NCBI GenBank assembly: GCA_963782595.1
Contig: CAWAKJ010000004.1
Location: 124,001-188,000, forward strand
Length of the DNA stretch: 64,000 bases
DNA from: JAMQPK01 sp963782595
GTDB lineage: Bacteria > Acidobacteriota > Vicinamibacteria > Vicinamibacterales > JAMQPK01
Reading direction: 5' to 3'
In this document: positions 51,322 through 60,117 of the stretch, in pieces
Layout: every line of letters starts with the position of its first letter
How positions within the stretch are numbered: position 1 is the first letter of the stretch
Position numbers and translations under genes: made by a program
The notes under the pieces: model-generated
What the model was told of the DNA's origin: nothing
What the model saw: only the letters and a program-made list of their open reading frames with translations
The model's database searches: none

Positions 51322-52533
51322 CTATCTCCATCCCAACTGAATGACTTCGAAATCGCCAGCAGTCAGGCTGCGGAACGCCGGGTTCAGTTCGCCATTGTTC
51401 CAGCGCGAATCCATCGCGCCGGTGATGTACATGTCGCTGCCGTTGTCGGCGACGATGAGGCCGTAGGTCTGCATGGCGCGGAAGATGGCTCGTATGTAAG
51501 CGGGATAGCCGGAAAGATTTTTCGAGGCTTTGAGCCGGAGACGGGCACCCATGGGCAATGCGCCCGCTCGGCTGCCGGCCGAATGCGACGCCGGCCACAC
51601 ATGACCGTTCGTACCTCGGACAGTGACCCGCAGCGCGTGAGTGACGCTCCCGCGCCGCGCTTCGTCGTAGCGTACGAGCCCCGGGAGAATCGCGAGGCCG
51701 GCGGCATCAGCCGATGTCCAGCCTTCGGGACGCCGGCCATTCGACGAGAGGTCGAAGATGGCGCCTGAGCCGGCTTCCCACCGCGATTGCGCTGTGTTCC
51801 ACTCGGTCGCAAACAACTCGTAGAGGACCCACCGATCCCGATCCACGATCAGCATGTGCCGGTCGCCATCGCCCCCGCCGCCAGGCACGCTACCTTCGAT
51901 GTAGTTCGGCTGCGACTTCGCGGCTTCGGGAATCGGATATCCGGCCAGACCACGAAATCCGGAATCGCTCTCACTGCCGTAGGCGACGAAGGTGACCGGC
52001 ACGCGAGGCTCGGCGCCGCCGACGCCAATGTACGGAATGCCGTACGGAGGGGGTCCGAAGTCTGGATGCAGAGTGCGACCGCTGCCAATGAAATTGATGA
52101 ACGCGTTCGACTGCGGATCGACCGGAGCTGTGGAGATGTCCTGGTTCCACCAGTTGCTCGACGGAAAGAGGGCTCTTCCTCCGAAGTCATCGGACAGCCG
52201 AACCGTGCTTCCCGTTGGCGGCGGAGCCGGCGTTGGTGGCGGGGCAGGCGCCGGCGGTGTCGGCGTCGGTGACGGTGTGGGCGGCGCTGGGGTCTTTGGC
52301 GGCGCAGGTGCGGGCGGGTTACCCGACGGTGGTGCGGGCGATGGCGGTGCGGGCGATTGCGGCGGCGGATCCTGCCCGGGCGTTGCCGGTGGTTGAGGTG
52401 CGGGTGTGTCTGTCGGACCGGGGGCGTCCGATGGGGCGACAGGCGTGAGTGGTTGCTCCCCGGCGCAGGCGGACGTCAACGTGCAAGCTGCAACGATCAC
52501 ACACACAAGGACCCGGGCTGTCGAGCGAGACAT
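51322..52533 (-). CDS. Proline-rich linker lipoprotein with a conserved C-terminal domain
   Basis: 403 residues from ATG 52533. A signal peptide is followed by cysteine in TSACAGE, then about 90 residues of Pro/Ala/Thr repeats (TPAPPPTPAPPP style). From SNWWNQDISTAPVDPQSNAFI a compact domain follows: PHPDFGPPPYGIPY, GGDGDRHMLIVDRDRWVLYELFATEW, SGAIFDLSSNGRRPEGWTSADAAGLAILPGLVRYDE and YGLIVADNGSDMYITGAMD. This domain recurs in uncharacterised secreted proteins. The linker may span peptidoglycan. Function unknown. Confidence 0.8.
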   Translation of the reverse strand: MSRSTARVLVCVIVAACTLTSACAGEQPLTPVAPSDAPGPTDTPAPQPPATPGQDPPPQSPAPPSPAPPSGNPPAPAPPKTPAPPTPSPTPTPPAPAPPPTPAPPPTGSTVRLSDDFGGRALFPSSNWWNQDISTAPVDPQSNAFINFIGSGRTLHPDFGPPPYGIPYIGVGGAEPRVPVTFVAYGSESDSGFRGLAGYPIPEAAKSQPNYIEGSVPGGGGDGDRHMLIVDRDRWVLYELFATEWNTAQSRWEAGSGAIFDLSSNGRRPEGWTSADAAGLAILPGLVRYDEARRGSVTHALRVTVRGTNGHVWPASHSAGSRAGALPMGARLRLKASKNLSGYPAYIRAIFRAMQTYGLIVADNGSDMYITGAMDSRWNNGELNPAFRSLTAGDFEVIQLGWR

Positions 52534-52758
52534 GATCGCCTGGCGGAGCAACACCGATACCACCCGAAATCCTGAGGTTTTTTCACGATCCACCCTGGAC
52601 ACGCCTGGGAGCTGATGACAGGTTTCGTCTCCGAATTCCCGAATCGATGGCCGAATTGATGACCGATTGATGGATAGACGCGTACCGTCATGGTCGCAGC
52701 GAGTCCGTCATGTGGAGGCCAGACAGACCGCGTGCGGACGCGCACGTATGCTTCCAGT

Positions 52759-54432
52759 GTGAGGCCCTTCTCGCTCACCGCGGCGGTGGTTCTTCTATTC
52801 GGCCTGGCGACCCGACCAGCTTTCAGCAGCCAGGGCCAGCCACATGAAACCGCCGAGAGCTCGCATTTCGAGGCCGAGGACACGGAGACGGTCCGGGCGC
52901 CGGTCGTCATCGACGGCGAGATGCTGTTCAGTGTCCGAGGTATTTCGGCGCTACCTGCCGAGAAGCGCGCGCAGCAGATCGAAGCCACGATTCGGACGCT
53001 TGCACGTGATCCGAAAGTCAATGCAGCGTCGTTGACACTCGAGGAGCGGCCAAGGGCTACGTTGATTCTCGCCAACGGACGACGGGTGCTTCCTGTTTAT
53101 GGCGGTGATGCGACAGTTGAAAACCTCGATCGACGCGTCCTGGCGGAAGCCTTCAGAACCAGAATCTGGGAGGCGATTACGACGTATCGCGAGGCCAGGC
53201 AGCCGGTCGTCTTGTGGAAGCATATCCTCCTCGCGTTGGCCGCGACGCTTGCGTTGATTGGGGGGGCCTACCTCGGCTGGAAGATTCTTGGCAGCCTGCG
53301 CTTACACCTGGAGCGGCGATATCGTGAACACTTGCACGACGTCTCCATCAAGTCATTCCCTGTGGTCAAGGCCGATCAACTCTGGCGGGCGGTCTCCAGG
53401 ATTCTGAACATCGTCTGGCTCGTCGCGGTGTCGGCGATGGCCTTTGTGTATCTGCGCTATACCCTGGCGCTGTTTCCCTGGACGCGCGGAACCTCCGATC
53501 GCCTCGTCACCCTGGCCATCGACCCGTTGCGAGGCATGGCGCTGGGGATCGTCGGCCTCATCCCCAACATCGTGTTTCTGACCATTCTTTTCCTGGTCAC
53601 GCGCTCGGTGTTGAAGGCGGCTCGTATGTTCTTCGGCGGCGTCGCCAGCAGAAAGGTGCGACTGCGGAACTTCGATCCCGACTGGGCGCCGCCAACCTAC
53701 AAGCTCGTGCGCATCTTCGTCATCGCGTTTGCCCTCGTTGTGGCATCGCCCTATGTGCCAGGGTCGGACACAGAGGCCTTCAAGGGCATCACGATCTTCA
53801 TGGGGATCATCTTTTCGCTCGGGTCGACATCACTCATCGGCAACATCATCTCCGGCTACAGCATGACGTATCGACGCTCGTTCCGAGTGGGTGACAGGGT
53901 GAAGATCGGCGAGCACGTCGGCGAGGTCAAAGAGATGCGATTGCTCGGCACGCATCTCCGCACGCCAAAAAATGAAGAGGTCATCGTCCCGAATTCGGCG
54001 ATCGTCGGGACGGAGGTCGTGAATTACAGTTCGATGGCGAAGGAAAGAGGCCTCATCCTCCATACAACGGTGGGCATCGGGTACGCGACGCCCTGGCGGC
54101 AGGTCGAGGCCATGTTGCTCGAGGCCGCCGCCCGCACACCGGGATTGCTGCGCGACCGGCCGCCGTTTGTGCACCAGATGGGGCTCCGCGAGTTCTGCGT
54201 GACCTATGAGATCAACGTGTACTGCGATGCGCCCGAGCGGATGCGACAGCTCTATACCGAGCTGCACCGCAACATCCTCGACGTCTTCAACGAATATGGC
54301 GTGCAGATCATGACGCCCGCGTATGAAGGTGACCCACTCGAGCCCAAGATCGTGCCGAAAGAACGGTGGTACGCCAAGCCGGCGCAGTCGCCCGCCGCGG
54401 CGTTTGTCGACAGGCGCCGCGCGGGCGGTTAA
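52759..54432 (+). CDS. Mechanosensitive ion channel, MscS family
   Basis: 557 residues if GTG 52759 is used, which yields a clean signal peptide (PFSLTAAVVLLFGLATRPAFSSQ); ATG 52690 is an alternative. A periplasmic region precedes transmembrane helices (ILLALAATLALIGGAYLGW and others). The MscS core has MGIIFSLGSTSLIGNIISGYSMTYRRSFRVGDRVKIGEHVGEV, and the C-terminal cage ends with EYGVQIMTPAYEGD. The channel releases osmolytes on hypoosmotic shock. The long N-terminus places it with the larger MscS subtypes. It overlaps tonB by 4 bases tail-to-tail. Confidence 0.9.
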   Translation: MRPFSLTAAVVLLFGLATRPAFSSQGQPHETAESSHFEAEDTETVRAPVVIDGEMLFSVRGISALPAEKRAQQIEATIRTLARDPKVNAASLTLEERPRATLILANGRRVLPVYGGDATVENLDRRVLAEAFRTRIWEAITTYREARQPVVLWKHILLALAATLALIGGAYLGWKILGSLRLHLERRYREHLHDVSIKSFPVVKADQLWRAVSRILNIVWLVAVSAMAFVYLRYTLALFPWTRGTSDRLVTLAIDPLRGMALGIVGLIPNIVFLTILFLVTRSVLKAARMFFGGVASRKVRLRNFDPDWAPPTYKLVRIFVIAFALVVASPYVPGSDTEAFKGITIFMGIIFSLGSTSLIGNIISGYSMTYRRSFRVGDRVKIGEHVGEVKEMRLLGTHLRTPKNEEVIVPNSAIVGTEVVNYSSMAKERGLILHTTVGIGYATPWRQVEAMLLEAAARTPGLLRDRPPFVHQMGLREFCVTYEINVYCDAPERMRQLYTELHRNILDVFNEYGVQIMTPAYEGDPLEPKIVPKERWYAKPAQSPAAAFVDRRRAGG

Positions 54433-55145
54433 TTCAGATCGAATCGAACGGTCACCGTCATGATGACCGCCGTCGGCTTGCCATTCAGCAGCGTGGGCGT
54501 GTACTCCCAGGCGCGAACTGCTGCGAGCGCCGCATTGTCGAGCAACGGGGTCGATCGCAGAATCCGGGCGTTCTCGACTCTCCCATCAATACCGATAATC
54601 GCTTCGATGATGACGACGCCTTGGACGCGATTGCGTCTGGCAATTTCCGGATACTCGGGCGCCACGTACGTTGTCCGTGCCGGTGGTTTGATCGCGCCGC
54701 CCGTGATGCGCACCGGCAATTCGGGCTCGGCGCGCAACTGAGGGGCCGCTTCGACGATCACATTCTGCGATGCGCCCAATCCGACGATGCCATCGAGTGC
54801 CTGAGTCGCAATCGTCTCCTGCTCGAATATCACACCTGATTCATTGGCGATTCTGTCGGGCGCAACGAGTGGAGCGGCGTTCGTGTCAGGTGTCGCCTCA
54901 GGCGGTGCGGTTTTGCGAGAGGGCAATGCCGGCGGCGGCGTCGGGATAATCGGCATGACGTCGCTGCCAAGGAACTGGAGGGCCACTCGCGGAACTGGCA
55001 ACACATCTGTGGTGGCGACAAGTGGGACGGCAACCAGGATCGCGATTACCGTTGTGTGAACGAGAAACGAGAGGGGCAGCGTGTACCAGTTGCGCTGCGC
55101 ACCCGAGTGCGGAGACACCAATTCCTGAAACATGGTTCGGGGCAT
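54429..55145 (-). CDS. TonB family energy transducer
   Basis: 238 residues from ATG 55145 with GGAGGG upstream. An N-terminal membrane helix (LPLSFLVHTTVIAILVAVPLV) leads to a Pro-rich periplasmic linker, then the TonB C-terminal fold YVAPEYPEIARRNRVQGVVIIEAIIGIDGRVENARIL and the closing AVRAWEYTPTLLNGKPTAVIMTVTVRF. It transmits ion-motive force to outer-membrane receptors or a related system; no ExbBD is next to it. Confidence 0.9.
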   Translation of the reverse strand: MPRTMFQELVSPHSGAQRNWYTLPLSFLVHTTVIAILVAVPLVATTDVLPVPRVALQFLGSDVMPIIPTPPPALPSRKTAPPEATPDTNAAPLVAPDRIANESGVIFEQETIATQALDGIVGLGASQNVIVEAAPQLRAEPELPVRITGGAIKPPARTTYVAPEYPEIARRNRVQGVVIIEAIIGIDGRVENARILRSTPLLDNAALAAVRAWEYTPTLLNGKPTAVIMTVTVRFDLN

Positions 55146-55223
55146 GTCGACCCTCCTCGCTAACGCGAATTGTTGTGCGTTGTTGAGAGCTTAGACACCA
55201 GTGCCCGAAATAGGCTCCGCGTT

Positions 55224-55490
55224 CTACGTTCCGGATGTCGAGCCGCGGCCGACGTGTTTGGGTCCCTGTCGTGTTGCGGCCGTTTCCTGTGTGCTTCGGC
55301 GAGACGAAGCTTCCTGGGCCCATCGCGAGAGCAGGATTGTTCCGGCGAGAATGAGGAATTCATCGACCAGCGGAATTGGATCGGGAATGAGCATGTTGAG
55401 AAGGAACAGGGCGCCGCCAACGCCGAGGATGGTGCGCGAGCCGAGCCGCACGAGAAGCGGCGAAAGCATCCGCTGAACGAGAAAAGCCAT
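55224..55490 (-). CDS. Small two-helix membrane protein (DUF6116-like)
   Basis: 88 residues from ATG 55490. It has hydrophobic stretches around LLVRLGSRTILGVGGALFLLNMLIPDPIPLVDEFLILAGTILLSRW, with the conserved IPDPIPLVDE between helices that characterises a family of small uncharacterised membrane proteins in Acidobacteriota and others. The tail is basic. It lies 78 bases from TonB on the same strand. Confidence 0.72.
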   Translation of the reverse strand: MAFLVQRMLSPLLVRLGSRTILGVGGALFLLNMLIPDPIPLVDEFLILAGTILLSRWAQEASSRRSTQETAATRQGPKHVGRGSTSGT

Positions 55491-55527
55491 ACATCCAGTG
55501 TGCCACGGTTGGCGTACACTGTCTGCG

Positions 55528-56151
55528 GTGAAAACTGCAACACTGGTCGTTATTGCTGTTGCGGCGCTGCTGCTCGCCCAGCCGCCAGTCGCCGCCGTCA
55601 CCGAAGAGTTGACGGATCGCGATATCGCCAACGCGCTGAATCTGGCCAACGCCGCTGAGGCGACGCGAACACTCTTTCACGCCCCGTACATCGTCCCGAT
55701 CGAGGAGGAGACCGTAGAGCGGGTCGAGGTGATTACCGAGTTCCGCCGGTTCGTGCTTGCTGCCGAAGAGCAATTGGAGCTCGGCAACTGGATGCTCGGG
55801 AGAGGCGGGTTCGATCAGAAAGGGCTGACCCTGAAGGATCGGTTACGGCCGTTTGGCGGGCAGGCCTCCATACGGGTGCGGTTGCGATTTCACCCCCACA
55901 ATTCCTACGTGACACTGCCGGCGTTCGACATCCTGCTCGGCGAGCCGACTCTGGTGGCGGAGCAGGCGATTCGCACGCCGCGCATCATCCCCGCATCGGG
56001 CGATGGCAAGCCGCGCAATTTCATTGCCGGTGCGACGATCGAAGCGTCGTTCGACGCCCGATCGATCGGAGACCGGGTGCTGCCTGTTCGCATCGTGTCG
56101 GAGGGCAGAGAGCTCGCCCGAGTGAAGGTGGATTTCTCGCGCCTGGAGTAA
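55528..56151 (+). CDS. Secreted hypothetical protein
   Basis: 207 residues from GTG 55528, giving a signal peptide (TATLVVIAVAALLLAQPPVAA). The mature part includes DRDIANALNLANAAEATRTLFHAPYIVP and RFHPHNSYVTLPAFDILLGEPTLVAEQAIRTPRIIPASGDG, with ARVKVDFSRLE at the end. No family is recognised; it appears to be a beta-rich exported protein. Confidence 0.7.
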   Translation: MKTATLVVIAVAALLLAQPPVAAVTEELTDRDIANALNLANAAEATRTLFHAPYIVPIEEETVERVEVITEFRRFVLAAEEQLELGNWMLGRGGFDQKGLTLKDRLRPFGGQASIRVRLRFHPHNSYVTLPAFDILLGEPTLVAEQAIRTPRIIPASGDGKPRNFIAGATIEASFDARSIGDRVLPVRIVSEGRELARVKVDFSRLE

Positions 56152-56373
56152 TCAAGCCCGCGTACGGCGATCAGCGGCTCCCCGGCGATTAACCGCCGGT
56201 GCGTCTTCGCGCTGGCGGCGGCGGCACAATCGTGTCTCGCCGCGCACCCATCCAGTCGCGATCATCAGAATAGCCAGCTGCGCCGGCAGGTCGTAAATTC
56301 TTCCCACCATCGAGTTGTCCGTCGCAATGCCCTCGACGGCGGGTGGTGGATGCTTGATGGTCACAACGCGCAC
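56152..56373 (-). CDS. Small hypothetical protein
   Basis: 73 residues from GTG 56373: VVTIKHPPPAVEGIATDNSMVGRIYDLPAQLAILMIATGWVRGETR then a basic tail ending ADRRTRA. The segment VGRIYDLPxxxAxxLIxxGW resembles a set of short conserved acidobacterial proteins of unknown function (recalled, not verified). It abuts the stop codon of the convergent upstream gene. Confidence 0.5.
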   Translation of the reverse strand: MRVVTIKHPPPAVEGIATDNSMVGRIYDLPAQLAILMIATGWVRGETRLCRRRQREDAPAVNRRGAADRRTRA

Positions 56374-56580
56374 GGTTGCTCTCTAGTGGAAAGTGGGGAG
56401 CAAGTTCCGTTCCCCGACTACGCCCCCTCCTTTTTGTCGTCTTCCTGGGCCCAAGGCCCTCCGCGGCCCCTGCAGCATCTCTTTGGCGATCAACCGCACA
56501 ACTGGCGAGCGTTTTGCTGCGATCACTGTTAGAAGGTCAGGAATGTATGTCTGTTGTCTGGACACTTTGAGGAGGAATGC

Positions 56581-57069
56581 ATGAAGAGCTCTATTACGTC
56601 GTTCGGTTTACCGGCGGCTTTGCTCTCGGCGGCGCTTTTTGCGGCCTGCCAGAACACCGCGCGTGGAGTGGAAGAGGACACCGAACGGAACACTGCTGCC
56701 GCCCGTGAAGAAGCTCGTGAGGCCCGTGAAGGAGCTCGTGAGGCTGGCGCCGAGGCGCGGCAGGAAGCGCGCGAAGCAGGTAAGGCCGTGGAGACCGCCG
56801 GCGATCGCGTCGCGCAGGAAACACGCGAGGCGACCAGCTCGGTAGGCAGGACTCTCGATGCAGCCGCCCAGACGATGCAGATCAAGACGGCGTTGATTGA
56901 CGCGGACAATCTCGATGCCGGCGGCATCGACGTCGATACTGATGGGGCGACGAAGACCGTGACGCTGAAGGGCCATGTGCCGACAGCCGCGCAAAAGGCC
57001 GCCGCCGAGCGCATTGCCAAGGAGAAGGCGCCGGACTACAGCGTTAAGAACATGCTCGAAGTACGGTAG
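56581..57069 (+). CDS. BON-domain lipoprotein with coiled coil
   Basis: 162 residues from ATG 56581, preceded by AGGAGG at ideal spacing. The signal peptide ends with LFAACQN (C23). Residues 35-90 are a Glu/Arg/Ala-rich coiled coil. The C-terminal BON domain is IKTALIDADNLDAGGIDVDTDGATKTVTLKGHVPTAAQKAAAERIA. BON proteins bind phospholipid or support the outer membrane under osmotic stress. The stop lies 17 bases before a hairpin shared with the next gene. Confidence 0.88.
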   Translation: MKSSITSFGLPAALLSAALFAACQNTARGVEEDTERNTAAAREEAREAREGAREAGAEARQEAREAGKAVETAGDRVAQETREATSSVGRTLDAAAQTMQIKTALIDADNLDAGGIDVDTDGATKTVTLKGHVPTAAQKAAAERIAKEKAPDYSVKNMLEVR

Positions 57070-57086
57070 TTCGAGGCAGCTCGTCA

Positions 57087-57122
57087 AGTTCGTGGGGTTC
57101 GCTTATGCGAGCCCTACGAACT
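57087..57122. repeat. Hairpin of GTTCGT words (family K), copy 1, at converging gene ends
   Basis: 16-base arms 57087-57102 and 57107-57122 (14 matches) with a TTAT loop. The right arm includes part of the stop codon of the gene at 57121. It could stop transcription from both sides but has no U-tract. Confidence 0.75.
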
Positions 57123-58872
57123 AGTGCGAGCGCGGTCTGATCGTCGCAGCAGCGGTCCGCTGGTTCGGATTTCCCAAGTCGTACAAATCGACCCGAGTTC
57201 CTCCGAAGTAAGTCGCGACGGGTGTCAAATCTAGAGACCCGAGTCTTGAGTGGCCCGAAAATCTCTGAACAAACTGTGTTCGCTCCCAATTGTCTTCGAC
57301 TAACAGAAAAGGTTGATAGCCGTTTGATGTCAGGAACACCAGCGATCGGTCGAGCCAATCAGCAGGGAGCCAGTCCCAGCGGAGAGTCAACCTCTCGGCG
57401 TAGTACCGGACACTACCGGAGTGAAGTATGGAGAACACAATCGCGTTTGGCGGCAGATGGTCCTGCACATACTCACCAATGACGGCAAACCGCCGATCAT
57501 GCGGTTGAGGCGACTTCAAACCAGTCACATCCCACCGCCAGGCCAGAAACACCACGAAACACGCGACGACCAGAAACCTCGCAAGAAACGAAGGCAATCG
57601 TTCACTGAGGTCGGACACCGCTACAGCGCAAAGCAGCAGAAGCAGCGCTATCGCTGGCAGCAGGAATCGCAAAAACGTCCAGTTATCAAATGGTACATAG
57701 ACGGCATAACATGCGTACAGAGCCACCGCAAACACGACGAAAAGGCCCGACTGGGAGCTCTTGCGTTGTCTCAGCAAGAACCACCCTACAGGGGCCAGCA
57801 GGATAAAAGGCGTTTCCATCTCGAGGAGCCATCTCGAGTACTGCGAGAGATTCGTCCAAAAGTAATCGACGTTGAACAAGAGGGACATATCGCCGTACCC
57901 GGACGACAGCGGCGAACCATAGAGCCTGGCGTTGACGACGGCGACGGCGATGCAGCCAGGCATGACCCCTGCCGAGAAGAGGCTCGCATTCAACATGCGG
58001 CGCCGCCCTTCCTTCGCAGAGTAAAGAAGAACAAACACCCCGAGGATTGCGGCTAAAGGAACAAGATTTGGCCTCGTTAGGATTGCGGCAGAAGCGGCCA
58101 AACCTCCGGAAAAGATGAGACCGGGTGTGGTCGTTGAGGCAAGCAGTATCGCAAGGAGCCACCATGCCGTGACAGGCACATCGCTCATGGGCTCCTTCAG
58201 CTGGAACAAGAATACCGGGCTTGTAAGCAGCAACGCGGCGGTTGCGAGGCCGCACACCTCACCAGCCACCCGCCGACCGAGCAAAAATGCGGAGACGATG
58301 GTCACGCCGCCAAGTAGTGGCACGACAAAGAACGGACCGTCTCGACCGAACAGGACGAGCAGGCCGGCCATGAGCAGTGGGAGGCCGGGTGCATACGCTG
58401 GCACGATTGTTCCGCGCTGGAGGCCCGGACGATATCCAAGCGGTGCGAATGCCCACTCCGGCTCATGCCAGGGCGCGCGAAGGGAAAGTGGTTCGTGTTG
58501 AACGAGATTGCCAGCCGCCCACAGGTGCGCCTGGCTCACGTATCCGTACGCATCTGCTCCAAACGCCTCGAACGCTGACACTCGAAACGCGATTGCTACG
58601 GTGAGTGCCCCGAGGACAATCGCGACGGCCGTGGCATGGTGCAATGTCTGAGACCAAATCCTTGCGAGCGTCTGTTGGCGTAATTCAGATCGATACAGCA
58701 GAAGCGCACTCGCGACGCTTGCGATGAGTGCGGGGCGCCAAAGTGTCTGGGATGAGAGTCGAATCCCGTAAGCGTTCGTGTATACGCCTGAGCCGAAAAC
58801 CGCGATGACGGCGAGCAGGGCGCTCGCCACAATTGCAATCAGAAGAATCGAATCAACCAGCTTGGCAAGCAC
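57121..58872 (-). CDS. Polytopic membrane glycosyltransferase-like protein (GT39/ArnT-type), paralogue 1
   Basis: 583 residues from GTG 58872 with at least ten hydrophobic helices. The first periplasmic loop holds FGADAYGYVSQAHLWAAGNL and later PLGYRPGLQRGTIVPAYAPGLPLLMA, then a C-terminal segment HSGSVRYYAERLTLRWDWLPADWLD. These resemble the dolichyl-phosphate-mannose-type GT-C fold, where acidic residues in the first loop (DAYGY here) are catalytic. A paralogue lies at 60118. Substrate probably a polyprenyl-linked sugar and a surface glycan or protein. GTTCGT-type repeats flank it at both ends. Confidence 0.8.
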   Translation of the reverse strand: MLAKLVDSILLIAIVASALLAVIAVFGSGVYTNAYGIRLSSQTLWRPALIASVASALLLYRSELRQQTLARIWSQTLHHATAVAIVLGALTVAIAFRVSAFEAFGADAYGYVSQAHLWAAGNLVQHEPLSLRAPWHEPEWAFAPLGYRPGLQRGTIVPAYAPGLPLLMAGLLVLFGRDGPFFVVPLLGGVTIVSAFLLGRRVAGEVCGLATAALLLTSPVFLFQLKEPMSDVPVTAWWLLAILLASTTTPGLIFSGGLAASAAILTRPNLVPLAAILGVFVLLYSAKEGRRRMLNASLFSAGVMPGCIAVAVVNARLYGSPLSSGYGDMSLLFNVDYFWTNLSQYSRWLLEMETPFILLAPVGWFLLRQRKSSQSGLFVVFAVALYACYAVYVPFDNWTFLRFLLPAIALLLLLCAVAVSDLSERLPSFLARFLVVACFVVFLAWRWDVTGLKSPQPHDRRFAVIGEYVQDHLPPNAIVFSILHSGSVRYYAERLTLRWDWLPADWLDRSLVFLTSNGYQPFLLVEDNWERTQFVQRFSGHSRLGSLDLTPVATYFGGTRVDLYDLGNPNQRTAAATIRPRSH

Positions 58873-58886
58873 GGTTCGGAACGTAA

Positions 58887-58954
58887 GTTCATTGGTTCGC
58901 CGGGTTCGTGGGTTCGCATCTGCGAACTCGACGAACCCGACGAACTCAACGAAC
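58887..58954. repeat. Long hairpin of GTTCGT words (family K), copy 2
   Basis: 32-base left arm 58887-58918 and 34-base right arm 58921-58954 with a 2-base loop; arms differ only by two inserted and a few changed bases. It lies between the start of the upstream gene and the esterase stop at 58958. Confidence 0.85.
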
Positions 58955-58957
58955 TGG

Positions 58958-60070
58958 TTATGACGTGGCCGGGAAGATTTGCGGCGCGACCTCGTACAGA
59001 TATTTTCTCCACACGATCCACGTGTGCGCTCCTGGCGAGGTCTTGAAGATGTGCTTGATTCCCGCCGACGTCAGGAATTCGGATGTGCGCTTGGAGCCGG
59101 CCAGTGCGCCATCTTCGGTGCCGACACCGATCCAGAACAGCCTGAGTTGTGCATTCACGTTTTTCGCATTCGCCGCCACGTCGGCGAATGTCTTGTCCGG
59201 ATTCTGTCCACCACCCGCACTGAAAACCGCAAGCCGGCTGAACGTGTCGAGATGCCGCGGGCCGATCGCGAGCGTCAGCCCTCCGCCCATCGACAGACCG
59301 GCAAGCGCGCGGCTCTCGCGATCGACGTTGACGCGATAGTTGCTCTGCACGAACGGAATCAGATCGGTGAGGAGATCCTTTTCGAAATCGGCGCGCTGCT
59401 TATCGCCGGCGACCCCCGCGTGCCAGGGATACGCATAGGCGAACGGCATCACCACGACCATCGGCGCGGCCTTTTTCTCCGCGATCAGGTTGTCGAGAAT
59501 CAGATTGGCCCGCCCGAACTGAGTCCAAACGGTTTCGTCGCCGTCGGCGCCGTGCAGCAGATAGAGCACTGGCAGCCGGTTGCTGCCGCGCTCGTAGTTG
59601 GGCGGTGTATAGACGAACGCCCGTCGAGTCGTGCCCGTCGTCTTCGACGGGTAATATCGCATCTCGACCTTGCCGTGTGGCACGGACCTGACGTCGTAGA
59701 ACATCGGCGCCGGCCCAGGTACGTCGACCACGCTCTCGATCAGATTCGGCCGGCTGTTGTACTTGACGACCGGGTTTCGCTGGTCGAGGTTGTCGACGCC
59801 ATCAACCGTAAAGTGGTATTCGTAGATATCCGGCTCGAGCGGGCCGACCGTGACGCTCCAGACGCCGTCGGCGTCTTTGGTCATCGCCGGTTCGGTCGTC
59901 AGGCATTCGCAGAACACGGTCACCTTCGCGGCATTCGGTGCGCGCACGCGGAATGTGACGCGGCGATCGGCGGACACTTCCGGCGAGCGGACGGCGGGAG
60001 GCTGAGACGGTTGTTGTGCCTGGACGGCCGTGGACAGGAGCAGCAGCAGAAGCGGCGCGCGGAACTTCAT
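58958..60070 (-). CDS. Secreted esterase of the Fes/feruloyl-esterase family
   Basis: 370 residues from ATG 60070, preceded by AGGAGG. The signal peptide ends near AVQAQQP. Residues 30-110 form an E-set domain (RVTFRVRAPNAAKVTVF, VWSVTVGPLEPDIYEYHFTVDG). The alpha/beta-hydrolase domain has LPVLYLLHGADGDETVW, ALAGLSMGGGLTLAIG with nucleophile Ser, and the His in SPGAHTWIVWRKYLYEVAP. Such enzymes cleave ferulate esters in plant cell walls or related esters. It suits a plant-polymer or soil lifestyle. Confidence 0.88.
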   Translation of the reverse strand: MKFRAPLLLLLLSTAVQAQQPSQPPAVRSPEVSADRRVTFRVRAPNAAKVTVFCECLTTEPAMTKDADGVWSVTVGPLEPDIYEYHFTVDGVDNLDQRNPVVKYNSRPNLIESVVDVPGPAPMFYDVRSVPHGKVEMRYYPSKTTGTTRRAFVYTPPNYERGSNRLPVLYLLHGADGDETVWTQFGRANLILDNLIAEKKAAPMVVVMPFAYAYPWHAGVAGDKQRADFEKDLLTDLIPFVQSNYRVNVDRESRALAGLSMGGGLTLAIGPRHLDTFSRLAVFSAGGGQNPDKTFADVAANAKNVNAQLRLFWIGVGTEDGALAGSKRTSEFLTSAGIKHIFKTSPGAHTWIVWRKYLYEVAPQIFPATS

Positions 60071-60117
60071 AGTACCTCCTCAGGAATGCACGCGTAGGTT
60101 ACCATCCCATAGCCAAA

